Shown piece by piece: positions 25,505 to 33,132 of a DNA stretch of 33,300 nucleotides; the stretch's first letter is position 1; every line of letters begins with the position of its first letter. This DNA comes from an uncultured Porphyromonadaceae bacterium (lineage in GTDB: Bacteria; Bacteroidota; Bacteroidia; Bacteroidales; Muribaculaceae). The stretch is taken from NCBI GenBank assembly GCA_900550395.1, contig URSD01000027.1, positions 1-33,300 on the forward strand. Reading direction: 5' to 3'. Below the pieces are notes generated by a model. That model saw only the letters and a program-made list of their open reading frames with translations. It was not told where the DNA came from and searched no databases. The translations under genes and the position numbers were made by a program.

Positions 25505-25585
25505 TGTAGGGATGCACCCCGGTGCATCCGCAATCATTGGACACCTTTTTCGAGGGAAGCGGATGCACCGGGGTGCATCCCTACA
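25505..25585. repeat. BIME-like palindromic repeat pair
   Basis: Two 27-bp arms (25505-25531 and 25559-25585) are perfect reverse complements around a 27-base spacer. Each arm is itself palindromic: GGATGCACC, CC, GGTGCATCC. The first 20 bases recur at 33113-33132, so this is a dispersed element, similar in form to REP/BIME units. It lies between convergent transcription units. The following 25586-25714 has only short AT-rich direct repeats of the type CTATAAACTAT and no gene. Confidence 0.8.
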
Positions 25586-25714
25586 TTGATTATCAACGCC
25601 TTATGATTTTATGCTTCCGCTGATCAGTTACCTTATGTCGCTTTTGACCTTATGTCCCTGTTTCTCGGCCTCTGAGGTAGCTCCCCCTCTTACCTATAAA
25701 CTATCAACTATAAA

Positions 25715-28501
25715 CTATAAACTTAATACTTTAATACTTTTCTTAAGATACCTCCCCGTATAGCTCGCCGCACACGCCGCAATCTCCTCCGGCGTACCGG
25801 CAGCCACGAGATTGCCGCCCGCTTCGCCGCCCTCCGGACCTATGTCTATGACATGATCGGCGCACTTTATGACGTCCATATTGTGCTCGATAATCACCAG
25901 CGTATGGCCGAGCGCGATAAGTCGCTCGAAAGAGTCCATCAGCACGTGTATGTCGTGGAAATGCAAGCCCGTGGTAGGCTCGTCGAAGATGAACATCGTG
26001 CGCTCGCGGCTGTCCTGCGCCAGAAAGTACGCAAGCTTCACACGCTGATTCTCGCCGCCGCTGAGTGTGCTCGACGACTGCCCCAGGCGTATATAGCCCA
26101 GGCCCACGTCGTGCAGCGGCTGAAGGCGACGCACTATCCGCTGCGCCGATGTGCTCTTGTCCTCGCCGAAGAACTCGATGGCGCCATCCACCGTCATGTC
26201 GAGGACGTCGGAGATATTCTTTCCGCGATATTCCACCTCCAGCACATCGCGCTTGAAGCGCTTGCCGTGGCACTCCTCGCACACGATGCTGACATCGGCC
26301 AGAAACTGCATCTCGATGGTGATTACGCCCTCACCCTTGCACTCCTCGCAGCGGCCGCCCTCGGTGTTGAACGAGAACGTGGCCGCCGTGTATCCCATCT
26401 GCCGTGAGAGGGGCTGCTCGGCGAACAGCTGGCGTATCTCGTCGTAGGCCTTGAGATATGTGGCCGGATTTGACCGCGTGCTGCGTCCTATGGGATTCTG
26501 ATCCACGAACTCGATGTGCCCGATGCGGTCCACGTCGCCGGCAAGCTCGCGGAACGAGCCTGGAGCGTCGCCACTAAGCCCGAGACGCCGCGAGATGGCA
26601 CGGTACAGGATGTCGCGCACGAGCGTCGACTTGCCCGAGCCGCTTACGCCGGTGACTACAGTCATTACACCAAGCGGGAAACGCACGTCTATGTCCTTGA
26701 GGTTATGCTCTCTGGCTCCACGTATCTCGATGTAGGAGGACGAACGGCGGCGCGACTTCGGCACGGGGATGGACATCTCGCCGCCGAGATATTTGCCGGT
26801 ATAGCTGCGGGGCGCCGACATCACGCCCTCCACCGGTCCGGCATACACTATCTCGCCGCCGTGGGTGCCGGCGTCGGGACCCACGTCTATCAGATAGTCG
26901 GCGGCACGCATTATCTCCTCGTCATGCTCCACCACGGCCACCGTGTTGCCCAGGCCCTGGAGCTTGCGCAGCACGGCTATCAGCCTATCGGTGTCGCGCG
27001 GATGCAGACCTATCGACGGTTCGTCGAGGATGTACAGCGAGCCTACGAGGCTGCTGCCCAGCGATGTGGCGAGATTGATGCGCTGGCTCTCGCCGCCGCT
27101 GAGGGTGTTGCTGAGGCGGTCGAGAGTCAGATATCCCAGTCCCACCTCACAGAGGAATGTCAGGCGGCTGCGTATCTCCACGAGCAGCCTCTCGGCTATG
27201 CGGGCGTCCGTGTCGCCAAGCTCGAGTTTGTCGAACCATGCCGAGAGGCGGTCAACGGGCATGCTCACGAGCTGCGTGATGGTGGCGTCGCCCACCTTTA
27301 CGTAGGCCGCCTCCTTGCGCAGACGCGTGCCGCCGCATTCGGGACACACGGTGCGGCCGCGGTAGCGCGCCAGCAGCACACGGTACTGCACCTTCTGCCG
27401 GCGCGACTCCACCCAGTCGAAGAACTTGCGGATGTCGACCCACAGCGTGGCGCGCTCGGCGTCGGTAAGGTCGGCGTACGGACGATGGATGGGAAAGCCG
27501 TGGTGCGAACGGATGAAGTTGCGCTTCCACTCTCCCATGGTCTCGCCGCGCCAGCAGGCCACGGCGTCCTCGAAGACCGACAGCGCCGTATTCGGCACCA
27601 CCAGATGCTCGTCAATGCCGAGGGTCATACCGAAACCTTCGCACACGGGGCAGGCGCCGTAAGGGTTGTTGAAATTGAACATCGCGTCGGAAGGCTCGGG
27701 AAACACTATGCCGTCGGCCTCGAAGCGACGGCTGAATTCCATTGTTCGCAGCCCTTCCTCTGCCCACACCATGAGCATGGCCGTGTCGTGGCCCTCGAAG
27801 AAGGCGGTCTCCACGCTCTCGGCCAGGCGCGACACCTCGTCGCCCGCGGCCGCCGTTGCCAGGCGGTCGATCAGCAGAAGCGGCTGCACTTTCTTGCCCT
27901 TACCACGCGGAGAGGGCGTTGACTGGTAGTCCTCGATGCTTACGAATGTGCCGTCGGACATAACAAGGCGCGAGTATCCCTCCTTGACGTATATCCCGAG
28001 CTGCGCGGCCATGTCGCGGCCCTCGGGCAGCACTATCGGCGCGGCCACGGCTATGCGCGTGCCTTCGGGACAGGCAGCCGCGGCCTCCACGACGTCCTTG
28101 ACGGTGTGCTTGCGCACCTGCGCATTGCTGACGGGCGAATAGGTCCGGCCGATGCGGGCGAAAAGCATGCGCAGATAGTCGTATATCTCAGTTGTCGTGC
28201 CCACGGTGCTGCGCGGATTGCGTGTGCTCACCTTCTGCTCGATGGCGATGGCGGGCGGCAGACCGCGTATGAAGTCGCACTCGGGCTTGGTGATTTTGCC
28301 GAGAAACTGGCGCGCGTAGGCCGAGAGGCTCTCGACATAGCGCCTGCGGCCTTCGGCATACAGGGTGTCGAAAGCCAGCGACGATTTGCCGGAGCCGCTT
28401 AGGCCGGTTATGACTACGAATTTGTTGCGGGGCAGCTCCACGTCCACATTCTTGAGATTGTTGACGCGGGCATGCTTTACTATGATGTTGTTTTCGGACA
28501 T
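25715..28501 (-). CDS. uvrA: Excinuclease ABC subunit A
   Basis: UvrA is the damage-recognising ATPase of nucleotide excision repair and works with UvrB. The 928-residue protein has two ABC ATPase modules. The first Walker A is GLSGSGKSS (Lys39), with signature SGGESQRINLA and Walker B LYILDEPSIGLH. The second Walker A contains Lys624 (VSGSGKST), with SGGENQRVKLA and FIFDEPTTGLH. The C-terminal zinc finger has Cys718, Cys721, Cys741 and Cys744. The start was placed at MSENNIIV rather than 15 codons upstream because the upstream part overlaps the promoter at 28522-28529. It appears complete. It is convergent with the helical-protein gene. Confidence 0.96.
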   Translation of the reverse strand: MSENNIIVKHARVNNLKNVDVELPRNKFVVITGLSGSGKSSLAFDTLYAEGRRRYVESLSAYARQFLGKITKPECDFIRGLPPAIAIEQKVSTRNPRSTVGTTTEIYDYLRMLFARIGRTYSPVSNAQVRKHTVKDVVEAAAACPEGTRIAVAAPIVLPEGRDMAAQLGIYVKEGYSRLVMSDGTFVSIEDYQSTPSPRGKGKKVQPLLLIDRLATAAAGDEVSRLAESVETAFFEGHDTAMLMVWAEEGLRTMEFSRRFEADGIVFPEPSDAMFNFNNPYGACPVCEGFGMTLGIDEHLVVPNTALSVFEDAVACWRGETMGEWKRNFIRSHHGFPIHRPYADLTDAERATLWVDIRKFFDWVESRRQKVQYRVLLARYRGRTVCPECGGTRLRKEAAYVKVGDATITQLVSMPVDRLSAWFDKLELGDTDARIAERLLVEIRSRLTFLCEVGLGYLTLDRLSNTLSGGESQRINLATSLGSSLVGSLYILDEPSIGLHPRDTDRLIAVLRKLQGLGNTVAVVEHDEEIMRAADYLIDVGPDAGTHGGEIVYAGPVEGVMSAPRSYTGKYLGGEMSIPVPKSRRRSSSYIEIRGAREHNLKDIDVRFPLGVMTVVTGVSGSGKSTLVRDILYRAISRRLGLSGDAPGSFRELAGDVDRIGHIEFVDQNPIGRSTRSNPATYLKAYDEIRQLFAEQPLSRQMGYTAATFSFNTEGGRCEECKGEGVITIEMQFLADVSIVCEECHGKRFKRDVLEVEYRGKNISDVLDMTVDGAIEFFGEDKSTSAQRIVRRLQPLHDVGLGYIRLGQSSSTLSGGENQRVKLAYFLAQDSRERTMFIFDEPTTGLHFHDIHVLMDSFERLIALGHTLVIIEHNMDVIKCADHVIDIGPEGGEAGGNLVAAGTPEEIAACAASYTGRYLKKSIKVLSL

Positions 28502-28521
28502 TCTTTGCGATTTTCGGACTG

Positions 28522-28529
28522 CAAAGGTA
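28522..28529 (-). promoter_or_regulatory. Putative -7 element for uvrA
   Basis: On the minus strand this reads TACCTTTG, matching TAnnTTTG, 20 bases before the uvrA start. No good -33 element is seen, because that region is filled by the terminator hairpin of the upstream gene. Confidence 0.42.
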
Positions 28530-28531
28530 CG

Positions 28532-28562
28532 AAAAATCCGCCGCATACGGAGTATGCAGCGG
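28532..28562 (-). terminator. Intrinsic terminator of the PepSY-like gene
   Basis: The arms 28538-28548 and 28552-28562 form an 11-bp stem with one mismatch around a GGA loop. On the minus strand it is followed by ATTTTTC. It lies 17 bases after the stop codon of the PepSY-like gene. Confidence 0.75.
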
Positions 28563-28578
28563 AATATTTATTATGGGT

Positions 28579-29064
28579 TCAATCGTCGAACTCCACGAAG
28601 TCGCCCACGATGGTATAGGTGACCTCGTCGGGGTTCTCCAATATCAGTCCCACGTCGTAGCCTCGCCCATCGCGGTCTATCTCGTCCACATAGCCCGCGA
28701 GGTTGTTGTCCTTGAGATGCTGATATGCCTTGTGGGGAAGCAGCGCCTTCACGAGTTCCTCGGGCAGCACGGTTGCGCCGGGAGCCTTTATGCTCTCGAA
28801 GCGGCCGCGGCCGTTGAATTCTATCTCCACGCCGTTCACCAGACGCACGTCATACTCCGTGCGCAGGAAGTTTTTCTCTATACTGGCTATCTTCACATCG
28901 TGATAATGCTTTTTGATGAATTCCTTGGCCTCCTTCGGCAGCGTGCTCTCCGGCTCCGAACCGGCCACAGCGATGCCCGGACCGCCCTGCGGCAATACCT
29001 GTGCGGCGGCCGACAGCGAGGCGGCAGCTATCAGTGCAACGAGTGCGAATCTTAAAATCTTCAT
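28579..29064 (-). CDS. Secreted PepSY-like protein
   Basis: The 161-residue protein has a clear signal peptide (about 1-21, ending AAAQ) and two similar halves of the PepSY-like fold common in Bacteroidetes, each with a helix then a beta-hairpin: LPKEAKEFIKKHYHDVKIASIEKN and LPEELVKALLPHKAYQHLKDNN, followed by VEIEFNGRGRFESI and YDVGLIL. It is a periplasmic or secreted protein. The family is proposed to bind or inhibit enzymes, but a function for this member cannot be stated. It forms its own unit, with a terminator directly downstream and uvrA beyond it. Confidence 0.8.
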   Translation of the reverse strand: MKILRFALVALIAAASLSAAAQVLPQGGPGIAVAGSEPESTLPKEAKEFIKKHYHDVKIASIEKNFLRTEYDVRLVNGVEIEFNGRGRFESIKAPGATVLPEELVKALLPHKAYQHLKDNNLAGYVDEIDRDGRGYDVGLILENPDEVTYTIVGDFVEFDD

Positions 29065-29147
29065 AATTCAATTTGTTTGATGATATAGAATTAACAAATC
29101 CCGCACACAATAGTTGAAGTTAAGTGGCAAGTCTCGCCCCTTTTTGC

Positions 29148-29155
29148 TAATTTTG
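29148..29155 (+). promoter_or_regulatory. Putative -7 element for the HEAT-like gene
   Basis: TAATTTTG matches TAnnTTTG and ends 4 bases before the first possible ATG (29160). If this is the true promoter, the transcript is leaderless or translation starts at the second ATG at 29181. No good -33 was found. Confidence 0.42.
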
Positions 29156-29159
29156 CCGT

Positions 29160-29732
29160 ATGGAAACACAATTCAACCCCATGCAGACCGTGAAACGCCG
29201 CTTCTTCGCCATGCGCAACGGCGTAATCGCCGACACGCTGCGTCGCGCCGGAAGCCCCTTCTCGATAATATTCGGACTCAACTTACCTCAGATTGTAGAA
29301 ATAGCCGCGGAAGTACCGGCCGAGGACGCCCCGGCCCTGGCCGAAGCCCTGTGGCAGAACCGCACCACGCGCGAGAGCATGCTGGCGGCTCCCATGCTCA
29401 TGCGGCGCGACGCCATCGACGAGGCCGCCGCCGAACGCCTCCTGCGCGAATCGCCTTGTGCCGAAGTCACCGACGTACTCTGCCACCGCCTCCTGCGCCA
29501 CCTGCCCTTCGCCGCCGACCTCGGCCGCCGGCTCAGCGCCGACCCCGACCCCATGGTACGCTACGGCGCCCTCCGCCTGATGTTCAACCTCGTAGCCCTC
29601 CACCCCGCCGAAGCCGCCGAAATGGCACGCGCCGAGCAGCTCCGCCAATGCCCGCAGACACTCCCCATAGCCTCCGCCCTCCTCGACGAAGCCACCTGGC
29701 TTCTGGAAGACGAAAATAATAAAATAAGTTAA
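29160..29732 (+). CDS. HEAT-like (AlkD-like) protein
   Basis: The 190-residue cytoplasmic protein is mainly helical, with repeats of the HEAT type. The phrases FFAMRNGVIADTLRRAG, LWQNRTTRESMLAAPML and DPDPMVRYGALRLMFNL resemble DNA alkylation repair AlkD-like folds seen in Bacteroidales. It lacks a recognisable catalytic site that I can name, so DNA repair activity is only a possibility. The start may be the ATG at 29160 or the one at 29181; the latter would leave a leader of about 20 bases. A 9-bp tandem repeat begins directly after the stop codon. Confidence 0.65.
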   Translation: METQFNPMQTVKRRFFAMRNGVIADTLRRAGSPFSIIFGLNLPQIVEIAAEVPAEDAPALAEALWQNRTTRESMLAAPMLMRRDAIDEAAAERLLRESPCAEVTDVLCHRLLRHLPFAADLGRRLSADPDPMVRYGALRLMFNLVALHPAEAAEMARAEQLRQCPQTLPIASALLDEATWLLEDENNKIS

Positions 29733-29768
29733 ATTTATATAATTTATATAATTTATATAAATTATATA
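29733..29768. repeat. Four tandem copies of a 9-bp AT repeat
   Basis: The unit ATTTATATA is repeated three times exactly (29733-29759) and once with one change (29760-29768). It begins at the base after the stop codon of the HEAT-like gene. Such repeats can change copy number by slippage. Confidence 0.9.
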
Positions 29769-29796
29769 ACTCACAAAACCCATAAACCGTTCCCCC

Positions 29797-30360
29797 ATGC
29801 CCCCTACCTCCTTCATCAAATTGCCCGGCGACCACAGGCAATGGAATGTATACAGGAAGTCTGTGATTATATGCGACGTAACCGAAATGTTCGTGCGAAA
29901 ATATATGACCTACAGCGCCCGTACTGCCGAACAGATGCGCCAGGCAGCTCGCTCGTGCAAGCAGAATATCGTTGAGGGTGTTTCAGACAAAACCATTTCG
30001 GTAGAGATGTGCATAAAATTGATAGGTGTGGCTTTGGGTTCGCTGAGAGAACTTGCAGAAGATTATGGCGACTTTCTGCGACAGAACAAACTTGTCACAT
30101 GGTCTTTGCAAGATCCGCGGACAAGTAAGACCAGAGCATTCTGTCGCATTGACCACAGTCCGGAACTTTTTGTTGCGAAATGTGAGCAACGATCTTCGGA
30201 AACGATTGCCAACATAATGCTTGTGCAGTGCCTGCAACTCGATAAAATGTTAGGCTCTGTATTGAAATCAATCGAGCAGGAATTTATCGCCAACGGAGGC
30301 TTAAAAGAGCAGATGTCAAACGTACGCCGAACATGGCGTAAAGACAACCTCGGCTACTGA
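29797..30360 (+). CDS. Four-helix-bundle suffix-domain protein
   Basis: The 187-residue protein resembles the four-helix-bundle proteins related to the S23/IVS family and to the Avd proteins of diversity-generating retroelements, in the form that carries a suffix domain. Marks are VYRKSVIICDVTEMFVRKYM, QMRQAARSCKQNIVEG and LGSLRELAEDYGDFLRQ. The C-terminal suffix includes IMLVQCLQLDKMLGSVLKSIEQEF. It is clearly more AT-rich than its neighbours and sits between a tandem AT repeat and a convergent transporter gene, which suggests acquisition by transfer. No reverse transcriptase is nearby. Its function is unknown. Confidence 0.75.
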   Translation: MPPTSFIKLPGDHRQWNVYRKSVIICDVTEMFVRKYMTYSARTAEQMRQAARSCKQNIVEGVSDKTISVEMCIKLIGVALGSLRELAEDYGDFLRQNKLVTWSLQDPRTSKTRAFCRIDHSPELFVAKCEQRSSETIANIMLVQCLQLDKMLGSVLKSIEQEFIANGGLKEQMSNVRRTWRKDNLGY

Positions 30361-30398
30361 TTCCTCACTCCTAACTCCTCACTGCGCGAAGCGCATAT

Positions 30399-31760
30399 CT
30401 ATAAACTATTAGCAACAAGCACCGCCAGAATCAGCAACGGTGCCACCCAGCGCACCACGAATACCACAACGCCGGCCAGCCGATGCCCTTCCGGGTCGTA
30501 ATTCGCCAGCTCCCCGCGCAGCAGTCCCGGCTTGCGCCATCCCATAAACACACACAGGAATATCGACGCCAGCGGCAGCATCACGTTGGTAGCCACCGTG
30601 TCAAGGAAATCAAAAATGCACAGGCCGCCTATGCGTATGCCGTCCAGCACACCGAAACTCAGCGCACTGGCCGCACTCAGCACGAACAGCGGCAGCAGCA
30701 CGATAAGGCACGCCGCGCGCCTGCCGCGGCGGAAACGGTTCTGCACGAAGCTCACACTCACCTCCGCTATGCTTACGGTACTGGTAAGAGCCGCCACAAG
30801 GAGCAGAAAGAAGAACAGCGACGACCATATCCTCGTGGCGGGCATCTGCGCGAACACCTCGGGCAGCGTGACGAACACGAGGGCCGTGCCCTCCATATCG
30901 GCGTTCTGCAGGCCGAAACTCATGACGGCGGGGAAGATGATGACACCCATCAGCACGGCCGCCATCATGTCGAGCAGCGACACCGTCACCGCCGTACGGC
31001 TCAGAGGCGTCTCCTTTGGGTAATAGGCCGCGTACGTGACGAGTATGCCCATGCCGAGGCTCAGAGAGAAGAAGGCTTGCCCGAGCGCGTTGACTACCAC
31101 CGCCGGACTCAGTTTCGAGAAGTCGGGACTCAGAAAATAACGCAGACCGTCGGCCGCGCCGGGCAGCGACAGCGACACGCAGCAGAACACCAGCAGCACC
31201 ACGAACAGCAGAGGCATCAACACATTGCTCAGCCTCTCGATTCCCTTGCGCACGCCGAGCAGAAGCACGGCCAGGTTGAGGATTATGAGCACATAAGTAT
31301 TGAGCAGCGGACCGGCCGTACCGCACACGTACTCCTGCATCTTGCCCACGAAGAAGCCGTCGAGCTGACCGTCGCCTGCCGGCACGCCGCTGTAGAGCAC
31401 GCCGGACGCACTGTTTACGAAATACTCAAGCGTCCATCCGGCCACCACCATGTAAAAACTCAGGATGATGTAGGAGGCCAGCACGGGCAGCGCTCCCGCA
31501 AGCCACCACAGCGACCGGGGAGCATACTTCCGGTAAGCGCCCACAGCGTCGGTAGCCCCGCCGCGACCGAGCGAAAACTCGGCGAGCATCACGGGAATAC
31601 CGAGAATGAATACGCATAAAATATATACAAGGAGGAAGGCGCCGCCCCCGTTGGCCTGGGCCTCTGCCGGAAAGCGCCACACATTTCCAAGACCGATTGC
31701 GCTGCCCACTGTGGCGGCAATCAGACCTATACGACTGCTGAATTTGGCTTTCTCTGCCAT
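30399..31760 (-). CDS. Sodium:neurotransmitter-type symporter (NSS/SNF family)
   Basis: This 453-residue inner-membrane protein belongs to the NSS (LeuT-like) family, which takes up amino acids or related amines with sodium. The N-terminal motif GLIAATVGSAIGLGNVWRFP, with the unwound first helix, is diagnostic. About eleven hydrophobic segments are present, the usual number for prokaryotic members. The substrate cannot be read from sequence. It is a single-gene unit, convergent with the four-helix-bundle gene and divergent from the small TPR-like gene. Confidence 0.93.
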   Translation of the reverse strand: MAEKAKFSSRIGLIAATVGSAIGLGNVWRFPAEAQANGGGAFLLVYILCVFILGIPVMLAEFSLGRGGATDAVGAYRKYAPRSLWWLAGALPVLASYIILSFYMVVAGWTLEYFVNSASGVLYSGVPAGDGQLDGFFVGKMQEYVCGTAGPLLNTYVLIILNLAVLLLGVRKGIERLSNVLMPLLFVVLLVFCCVSLSLPGAADGLRYFLSPDFSKLSPAVVVNALGQAFFSLSLGMGILVTYAAYYPKETPLSRTAVTVSLLDMMAAVLMGVIIFPAVMSFGLQNADMEGTALVFVTLPEVFAQMPATRIWSSLFFFLLLVAALTSTVSIAEVSVSFVQNRFRRGRRAACLIVLLPLFVLSAASALSFGVLDGIRIGGLCIFDFLDTVATNVMLPLASIFLCVFMGWRKPGLLRGELANYDPEGHRLAGVVVFVVRWVAPLLILAVLVANSL

Positions 31761-31780
31761 AGGTAATTATAATTTTCTGG

Positions 31781-31788
31781 CAAAATTA
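31781..31788 (-). promoter_or_regulatory. Putative -7 element for the NSS transporter
   Basis: On the minus strand this reads TAATTTTG, matching TAnnTTTG, 20 bases before the transporter start codon. The -33 region has no clear TTTG. Confidence 0.42.
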
Positions 31789-31831
31789 CTGATTTTTTGC
31801 CTTTCCGGCTATTTTTTGCACAAAAAAGCTA

Positions 31832-31839
31832 TAAATTTG
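31832..31839 (+). promoter_or_regulatory. Putative -7 element for the TPR-like/glycosyltransferase pair
   Basis: TAAATTTG matches TAnnTTTG and ends 4 bases before the ATG at 31844. The nearest TTTG upstream (31815-31818) is only 13 bases away, shorter than usual. A leaderless transcript is implied if this element is used. Confidence 0.4.
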
Positions 31840-31843
31840 CAGA

Positions 31844-32086
31844 ATGAAAGACGCATTGGAAAAAGAACTCGAAGCTCTTGACCGCCGCATTGCGCAGGCT
31901 CCCTCCCCCGAGCTGTACCTGCACCGAGGCCGGCTGCTCTGGCGCATGCAGCGCCACGCCGCAGCCATGGCCGACTACGAGCGCGCAGCCGCAGGCGAGG
32001 GCGAGGCAGCCCGCGAGGCAGCCGTAGCCCTTCAGTTGGCGCGCGACGTAATGGATTTCTTCAACAAAGACTTATACAACCCATGA
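31844..32086 (+). CDS. Small TPR-like protein
   Basis: The 80-residue protein is helical and Ala-rich, with one TPR-like helix pair (PELYLHRGRLLWRMQRHAAAMADYERAAA). It has no signal peptide. Its stop codon overlaps the start of the glycosyltransferase gene by 4 bases (ATGA), which argues that it is real and coupled to it. It may be a small helper or interaction protein, but no function can be assigned. Confidence 0.68.
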   Translation: MKDALEKELEALDRRIAQAPSPELYLHRGRLLWRMQRHAAAMADYERAAAGEGEAAREAAVALQLARDVMDFFNKDLYNP

Positions 32087-33087
32087 GCCTACCCGCCGTA
32101 AGTATCATCATGCCGGTCTATCGCGCCGAGGCCTTCCTCGACGCGAGCGTTGGCTCCGTGCTCGCGCAGACCTGTCCCGACTGGGAGCTTATATGCTTCA
32201 ACGACGCGTCGCCCGACGGCAGCCTCGACGTCCTGAAGCGCCTGCAGCAGCAGTCCGCCGGACGCATGCTCATCATCGACTCGCCCGTCAACGTCCGCCA
32301 GGGCGGCGGCCGCAACCGCGCCCTCCGCACCGCCCGCGGCCGCTACGTGATGTTTCTCGACGCCGACGACGCCCTCGCCCCCGAGGCCGTGGAGTGCTGC
32401 CTGCGCGAAGCCGCCCTGGGCGCCGACATGGTGGTGTTCGACTACGCCGCATGCTCCGGCGACAGCCGCACGCGCCGCTGCCAGCTCGGCGACGATGCCG
32501 CCGCACTGGAGGGCGATGACCTGCGCCGACGCATCCTCTCGCGCACCACGCCGGTATGGTCGGCGATGTACGACGCACGGCTCATAACCGAACAGGACCT
32601 CTATTTCCCCGAGAAAGTGTTCTACGAGGACAACGCCGTAGCCATGGCTATACAGCTCTCCGCCAGCCGCCCGGTGAAAATCAACCATACCCTATACCTC
32701 TACCGCTGCGACAACGTGTCCGTCACGCGCTCCACCGACAACTACCGCTTCTTCGACCGCATCGCCTCGGCCCGTATCCTGCTCGGCCACCTCAAGCGTC
32801 TGGGCATCTACGGGCGCTACCGCGACGAAATAGACTTCCTCTTCGTCAACCTATACTACACGCACACCATCTTCGGCTGCGTCTACCGCTTCTCGCGCGT
32901 CCCCATGCTGCGCCACCGCTACGTGCGCCACACCGTCACCCGCTACGTCCCCGACTTCCGCCGCAACCCCCTCTACCGAGCCCAGCCCCTCCGCCTCCGC
33001 CTCAAAATCGCCCTCCACGCCCGCTTCCCCCGCCTCCTCCCCGCCCACACCCGCGCCAAACGCCTCCTCCTATCCCCGTCCAAATGA
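32083..33087 (+). CDS. Family 2 glycosyltransferase
   Basis: The 334-residue protein is a GT-A-fold family 2 glycosyltransferase. The nucleotide-sugar domain is shown by VSIIMPVYRAEAFL at the N-terminus, CFNDASPDGS, RNRALRTARGRYVMFLDADDA with the DxD metal site at Asp93-Asp95, and FYEDNAVAM as the likely catalytic-region acid. No membrane segment is obvious. The last 45 residues are very rich in Arg, Pro and Leu, and their DNA is strongly C-rich on the plus strand. Such enzymes build surface glycans; the sugar and acceptor are unknown, and no glycan cluster surrounds it. Confidence 0.9.
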   Translation: MSLPAVSIIMPVYRAEAFLDASVGSVLAQTCPDWELICFNDASPDGSLDVLKRLQQQSAGRMLIIDSPVNVRQGGGRNRALRTARGRYVMFLDADDALAPEAVECCLREAALGADMVVFDYAACSGDSRTRRCQLGDDAAALEGDDLRRRILSRTTPVWSAMYDARLITEQDLYFPEKVFYEDNAVAMAIQLSASRPVKINHTLYLYRCDNVSVTRSTDNYRFFDRIASARILLGHLKRLGIYGRYRDEIDFLFVNLYYTHTIFGCVYRFSRVPMLRHRYVRHTVTRYVPDFRRNPLYRAQPLRLRLKIALHARFPRLLPAHTRAKRLLLSPSK

Positions 33088-33112
33088 CCCCGATATACCA
33101 TAACGCTCCACA

Positions 33113-33132
33113 TGTAGGGATGCACCCCGGTG
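33113..33132. repeat. Partial copy of the dispersed palindromic element
   Basis: These 20 bases are identical to 25505-25524, the first part of the BIME-like element; the sequence then diverges (GAAATGCC). It lies 26 bases after the glycosyltransferase stop codon. In the rest of 33088-33300 I see a short hairpin, CCCGCC with GGCGGG near 33210-33226, and a purine-rich tail, but no gene. Confidence 0.75.

Noticed and set aside
25505..25585. CRISPR array or insertion sequence end
   Set aside because: There are no regularly spaced repeats with spacers and no transposase; the inverted arrangement fits a REP/BIME-type element.
26516..27922. Long plus-strand open frame of 468 codons across uvrA
   Set aside because: It is antisense to conserved UvrA motifs and shows low-complexity His/Ala/Val-rich sequence typical of shadow frames.
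29797..30360. Diversity-generating retroelement suggested by the Avd-related four-helix-bundle protein
   Set aside because: No reverse transcriptase, template repeat or variable repeat is present; the suffix-domain form occurs without such elements.
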